Translations under genes and position numbers: made by a program
The notes under the pieces: model-generated
What the model saw: the letters and a program-made list of their open reading frames with translations, nothing else
Database searches by the model: none
Told to the model about the DNA's origin: nothing
Shown here: positions 60,965-64,000 of the stretch, in pieces
Layout of the letters: each line of letters starts with the position of its first letter
How positions within the stretch are numbered: position 1 is the first letter of the stretch
Source of the DNA: Sulfurospirillum sp. UBA2217
Lineage (GTDB): Bacteria > Campylobacterota > Campylobacteria > Campylobacterales > Sulfurospirillaceae
Length of the DNA stretch: 64,000 nucleotides
Assembly: GCA_002328495.1 (NCBI GenBank)
Contig: DCUJ01000005.1
Span: 36,750-100,749 of the forward strand
Direction of reading: 5' to 3'

Positions 60965-62129
60965 AGTCTATATCAAGCATTCCGTTGTCCCTAAAATCAG
61001 ACGTTTTACCCCATGGATTTATGCCAATGAAATCGACTCAAGCCTTGAAGAGTTTCAAAGTGGCGAAGTGGTCGCTCTTTTTTCCAAAAAAGATGGTTTT
61101 TTAGGCACGGCGTATGTCAATCCAAAATGCGCCATTTTCGCACGCATTTTGAGTTTTGGCAAAGAAGAGATTGGCAAAAAGTTTTTTCACAACCGTATTA
61201 AAAATGCCATTAAAAAGCGTGAGGCACTTTTAAAAACGACTAACTCTGTACGTCTTATTCACTCAGAAGCTGACTTTTTACCAGGGCTTATTGTCGATAA
61301 ATATGGGGAAAGTTTAGCCATCCAAATCAACACCGCAGGCATGGAAGTCTTTCGTGAGTTGATACTAAGCACCTTAAAGCATTTACTTAACCCTTCGTGG
61401 ATTGTGGAAAAGTCAGATGTTAACTCTCGTGAAATCGAAGGCTTGGAAAGTCACAATGGCACGCTCTTTGGCACACCCGTGCAAGGATTTGAACTCAGTG
61501 AAAATGAACACACTTTTTTAGTCGATATCGAAGATGCGCAAAAAACAGGCTTTTATCTTGACCAGCGAAGAAATCGCGCCCTATGTGCCAGCTACATCAA
61601 AGAGAACGATAGAGTGTTAGACCTGTGTTGTAACGCAGGCGGTTTTGGTATCTACGCGCTTAAAGCGGGTGCCAAAGAGTGCGTGTTTGTCGATGTTTCC
61701 GAATCTGCCATTGAGCAAACCAAAGCCAATTTAGAGCGCAATGAATTAAGCTCAGAATCTTTACATGTAAAAGATGTTTTCACCTTTTTAAAAGAGCAAA
61801 AATACAAAAGTAGTTTTGACATGGTCATCATCGACCCACCCTCTTTTGCCAAAACCAAAGAGCAAGCCGTAGGAGCCAAACGAGGCTTTAAACACCTCTT
61901 GATGGAAAGCACCAAAGCGGTGAAAGATGGCGGTCTCATTGGCTTTTTCTCGTGTTCGCATCATGTGGGACGAAAAGAGTTGTTAGACATCGCGATGGAA
62001 GTTTCCCACGATGTCAAAGTGCAGTATGTGCTTTTAGAACAGATGCAACAAGATGCAGACCATCCGTGTTTGATTAACGCAAGTGCGTCGTTTTATTTGA
62101 ATGGCTTGTTGTTGAGAGTGGAGAAGTAG
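60957..62129 (+). CDS. RlmI-like class I rRNA methyltransferase (PUA + SAM domain)
   Basis: A 390-residue protein resembling RlmI, the 23S rRNA m5C1962 methyltransferase. N-terminal PUA-like domain (KHSVVPKIRRFTPWIYANEI), then a Rossmann methyltransferase with VLDLCCNAGGFGIYAL, FVDVSESAIEQTKANL, MVIIDPPSFAKTKEQ and FFSCSHHVG. The Cys of SCSHH and the PPSF motif fit the family. The stop codon lies within a perfect 30-bp palindrome. TTACATGTAA at 61761-61770. Confidence 0.87.
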   Translation: MNKVYIKHSVVPKIRRFTPWIYANEIDSSLEEFQSGEVVALFSKKDGFLGTAYVNPKCAIFARILSFGKEEIGKKFFHNRIKNAIKKREALLKTTNSVRLIHSEADFLPGLIVDKYGESLAIQINTAGMEVFRELILSTLKHLLNPSWIVEKSDVNSREIEGLESHNGTLFGTPVQGFELSENEHTFLVDIEDAQKTGFYLDQRRNRALCASYIKENDRVLDLCCNAGGFGIYALKAGAKECVFVDVSESAIEQTKANLERNELSSESLHVKDVFTFLKEQKYKSSFDMVIIDPPSFAKTKEQAVGAKRGFKHLLMESTKAVKDGGLIGFFSCSHHVGRKELLDIAMEVSHDVKVQYVLLEQMQQDADHPCLINASASFYLNGLLLRVEK

Positions 62130-62147
62130 CCTAGGCTACTTCTCCAC
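62118..62147. terminator. Perfect 30-bp palindrome spanning both convergent stop codons
   Basis: GTGGAGAAGTAGCCT and its exact complement, with no spacer. The stop TAG of the RlmI-like gene (62127-62129) and of the convergent gene (62136-62138) are symmetric parts of it, so both proteins end in Val-Glu-Lys. Probably a bidirectional terminator; no long T-run follows. Confidence 0.7.
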
Positions 62148-62810
62148 TAATTGATTGAGCATCCTTTCAAAGCATCTTTTCGCTTTGCTTGCATCCGAAT
62201 ATAATAATGTGCAAGGCTCAGTGTCATCATCCGATGATTCGCAAATGTCAAATAAATGTGAGTTAAGAATATCGACATATTCTCTAAGAAAACGTACTAG
62301 TATATCAATTCTTTCCCAAGTTGTTTTATCAAAAGCTTGTTTTTTTAAATCGCTATGTGCAATTTTTGTATCCCTCATAGCCTTAAGAGCTTTTATGTCT
62401 GTTGTAAACTTATTATAAAATGATTCTAGGGTTGAACTCACAAAAGCAAGTAAGTCTTTTGCTGTAAATCTTTCGGAAAGGGAATCTAATTGAAAAAAAG
62501 TGTACTTTTCTTGTTGATAGAAAGATTTAGTTTGTTCTTGATTTGGAAAGAGTCTAAAATTACACCATAAACTATTATGTAATTTTCTAATATTATTGCT
62601 ATCTTTATTTTCTTCAAAAATTTTACATAAAGATAAAATTGCTGAATTTATCATAACTGATTGTAGCGAAACGATAAAAGAATCAAAATGATTTTTTCTA
62701 ATAAAATCAATTTTTGTATCTATTACTTTAAGAATTTCAATAGCTTCTATAGTTTCAAATAAATTACTTTTTAGTCCTTCAATTCTCTTACTAAGATTTT
62801 CCAAGCTCAT
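62136..62810 (-). CDS. HEPN/AbiU2-like protein (tentative)
   Basis: A 224-residue, wholly helical soluble protein. SAILSLCKIFEEN and KALKAMRDTKIAHSD resemble the AbiU2-type HEPN layout, in which the Arg-x-x-x-His-like motif can be an RNase centre; the match is by eye and weak. Base composition is A+T-rich compared with the flanks. Its start overlaps the upstream membrane-protein gene (ATGA), so the two are coupled. Function is unknown; a defence or toxin role is only a possibility. Confidence 0.5.
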   Translation of the reverse strand: MSLENLSKRIEGLKSNLFETIEAIEILKVIDTKIDFIRKNHFDSFIVSLQSVMINSAILSLCKIFEENKDSNNIRKLHNSLWCNFRLFPNQEQTKSFYQQEKYTFFQLDSLSERFTAKDLLAFVSSTLESFYNKFTTDIKALKAMRDTKIAHSDLKKQAFDKTTWERIDILVRFLREYVDILNSHLFDICESSDDDTEPCTLLYSDASKAKRCFERMLNQLVEK

Positions 62811-63259
62811 AATGAAAAATTGCCACTATCAATAAACTTCAAAAATTCTTCTTTAAACTTTGCACGATTTTCATCTACTTGTATCCACTCAAGATGGGTC
62901 TTTCGCTCTGCTTGGATGATGGGAAACCATGTTTTCTTAAGTTCACTATCTAGCATACATCTATCATAAATTGACTCTAAAAAGTTCCAAACGATGAAAG
63001 CGTAAATGTTGTATTCTGTCTCTTGTTCGACATCGCGCTCTATGCCTTGTCGTACGAGATGGGGTTTTGCAAGCGCTTCTTTAAGGATTTCAAAGTACAT
63101 TTTATCAATTTCGCCATAGTGAACGATTTGCATGGTTTTACGATACGTTCGCATCGAATACAATAGTGCAAAAATAGCCATTGTTGTCGCGATAACCCCC
63201 ATGATGGAACTAACGGCTGTCCAAAGGGTAGTGTATGCTTCATCGAAAAAAATCTCCAT
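62807..63259 (-). CDS. Small membrane protein of unknown function
   Basis: A 150-residue protein with one TM helix at about 14-35 (TAVSSIMGVIATTMAIFALLY) and a basic-to-acidic helical cytoplasmic part containing FEILKEALAKPHLV and a Trp-rich segment (FIVWNFLESIYDRC, KKTWFPII). Proteins of this shape are common next to restriction and defence genes but also elsewhere. It is translationally coupled to the HEPN-like gene. I do not recognise a named family. Confidence 0.6.
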   Translation of the reverse strand: MEIFFDEAYTTLWTAVSSIMGVIATTMAIFALLYSMRTYRKTMQIVHYGEIDKMYFEILKEALAKPHLVRQGIERDVEQETEYNIYAFIVWNFLESIYDRCMLDSELKKTWFPIIQAERKTHLEWIQVDENRAKFKEEFLKFIDSGNFSL

Positions 63260-63269
63260 AAGTTTCCTT

Positions 63270-63902
63270 TTAAATGAGGTTTAAAATAGGTGGGGTATCT
63301 TTAAGCATCGCTTCGATGCGAGCATCATTTTTATCGCACCCATAAACGTTTGTGTAGAGAATTTCTAGCCAACGTTTTAGGTTTTCTTTTGAAATATGCG
63401 TTAGGGTTGGATGATAGACCAACAGTTCCATCGGCGGAGGAGCTTCATCACTGTTAAGGGGTAAAATATAGTCAAATGGGTCGATTTTGCGCGCACCTTG
63501 TTTTCTATAAAACTGCTCACGTTTTTCTCGGATGTGTTGCTCGTCTGAGGGCTTTTCAGGTGAGTCAATTTCAATCAGCAAAGGCTTTAATCCATATCTT
63601 TTTATGAGCACTTCAGTAGAGGCTAGCAAGAGCTTTGAGCCAAGACCAAGACTGCGTTTTTGTGTATCGATCGCCATGTATTCTAGGAGATAAAAATCAA
63701 CATTTGTGTCATGAAATAGGATACAAAAGCCAAGCGTTTGTTCGTCGTATTGTGCTGTAAAAATCGTATAAAAAGAAGAACTTCCCATGCGCAAAAGTTC
63801 TTCATAGGATTTTTGTTCGCTTAGAGGAAAAGAGGCGCAGTAGATGGCATAAAAGTCATCAAACTGCGCTTTGTTCGTGGTATCAAGAGGAACGATGTGC
63901 AT
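63270..63902 (-). CDS. GNAT-family N-acetyltransferase
   Basis: A 210-residue acetyltransferase. The acetyl-CoA loop is seen as DTQKRSLGLGSKLL (the QxxGxG/A region), preceded by the VDFYLLEYMAID strand, with FYRKQGARKID at the substrate side. The target is unknown. It lies seven bases after the dcd stop, with its ATG at 63902 downstream of that gene, so it is probably in the same transcript. Confidence 0.8.
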   Translation of the reverse strand: MHIVPLDTTNKAQFDDFYAIYCASFPLSEQKSYEELLRMGSSSFYTIFTAQYDEQTLGFCILFHDTNVDFYLLEYMAIDTQKRSLGLGSKLLLASTEVLIKRYGLKPLLIEIDSPEKPSDEQHIREKREQFYRKQGARKIDPFDYILPLNSDEAPPPMELLVYHPTLTHISKENLKRWLEILYTNVYGCDKNDARIEAMLKDTPPILNLI

Positions 63903-63908
63903 ACAATG

Positions 63909-64000
63909 CTATTTTAAAATGCGCGGTAAGGTAATACCCGTTTGACCTTGGTATTTGCCTTTTTTATCTTTATAGGTGGTTTCACATGCGGTATCACCCT
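63909..64000 (-). CDS. dcd: dCTP deaminase, C-terminal end (cut by window)
   Basis: The last 29 codons of a minus-strand gene, reading GDTACETTYKDKKGKY then QGQTGITLPRILK and a TAG stop. This matches the C-terminal tail of Campylobacterota dCTP deaminase, where the KGKYQGQxGITLPR segment is conserved. The enzyme converts dCTP to dUTP for thymidylate synthesis. Only the tail can be seen, so the call rests on that motif. Confidence 0.7.
   Translation of the reverse strand, partial: GDTACETTYKDKKGKYQGQTGITLPRILK

Noticed and set aside
1..64000. CRISPR arrays, tRNA or rRNA genes, insertion sequences and prophage.
   Set aside because: No regularly spaced direct repeats, no cloverleaf-like tRNA ends, no rRNA sequence and no transposase, integrase or phage gene were seen on reading through the window.

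Overview
The window looks like a chromosomal segment of a flagellated Campylobacterota (epsilonproteobacterium), most like Sulfurospirillum or a close relative. The order recA-eno-FtsB-like-AMIN protein, the futalosine-pathway gene mqnD, the short BioB and MurB, the Campylobacter-type flagellin C-terminus and the complete pseudaminic acid pathway support this. The genus is an inference; there is no rRNA or other marker to settle it. I saw no tRNA, rRNA, CRISPR array, transposase or integrase.

Layout. 1-16.6 kb is housekeeping: a metallophosphoesterase, a lipoprotein, a methyltransferase, a Cache-PAS-GGDEF-EAL sensor, a VanY-like peptidase, tsaD, murB-fliQ-mqnD (minus strand), recA-eno-ftsB-like-AMIN (plus strand), gltA, and topA-bioB. 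16.7-19.3 kb is a very large flagellin (810 aa) behind a near-consensus sigma-28 promoter. 19.3-21.9 kb (minus) holds a Maf/DUF115 flagellin glycosyltransferase and a pseudaminic-acid-associated methylase. 22-52.3 kb is one long plus-strand glycan locus with overlapping or nearly touching genes. It contains glycosyltransferases (GT2, GT-B, GT9, DUF354), five radical SAM proteins, a transketolase split into two genes, sugar epimerases and reductases, an orphan CMP-sugar synthetase, several methyltransferases and several multidomain fusions. 52.3-58.8 kb (minus) is pseB-pseC-pseF-pseG-formyltransferase-PIG-L deacetylase-pseH-pseI. A small FlaC-like flagellin follows at 58.9 kb. 59.6-64 kb returns to ordinary genes: a methyltransferase, an alpha/beta hydrolase, an RlmI-type rRNA methyltransferase, a membrane protein/HEPN-like pair, a GNAT and the 3' end of dcd.

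How it fits together. The pse operon makes CMP-pseudaminic acid, which the Maf protein beside the flagellin gene would attach to flagellin. The plus-strand locus probably builds one or more further unusual sugars and extends or decorates the glycan; most of its products cannot be named from sequence. Its middle (about 24.8-43.6 kb) is visibly more A+T-rich, with many ATA and AGA codons, and was probably acquired separately.

The strongest unexplained signals are four. (1) The palindrome TTACATGTAA occurs 17 times exactly, mostly inside genes, and once as an inverted pair forming a terminator-like hairpin. (2) A split transketolase and an RmlD-like reductase are flanked by two paralogous SPASM-like radical SAM proteins, with a G8 tract at the ribosome binding site of the second. 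(3) One protein fuses a GT2 glycosyltransferase to a B12-type radical SAM enzyme, and another fuses GT2 to a CMP-sugar-synthetase-like domain. (4) The same small Rossmann module is attached to four different proteins of the locus. No intergenic gap exceeds 300 bases.
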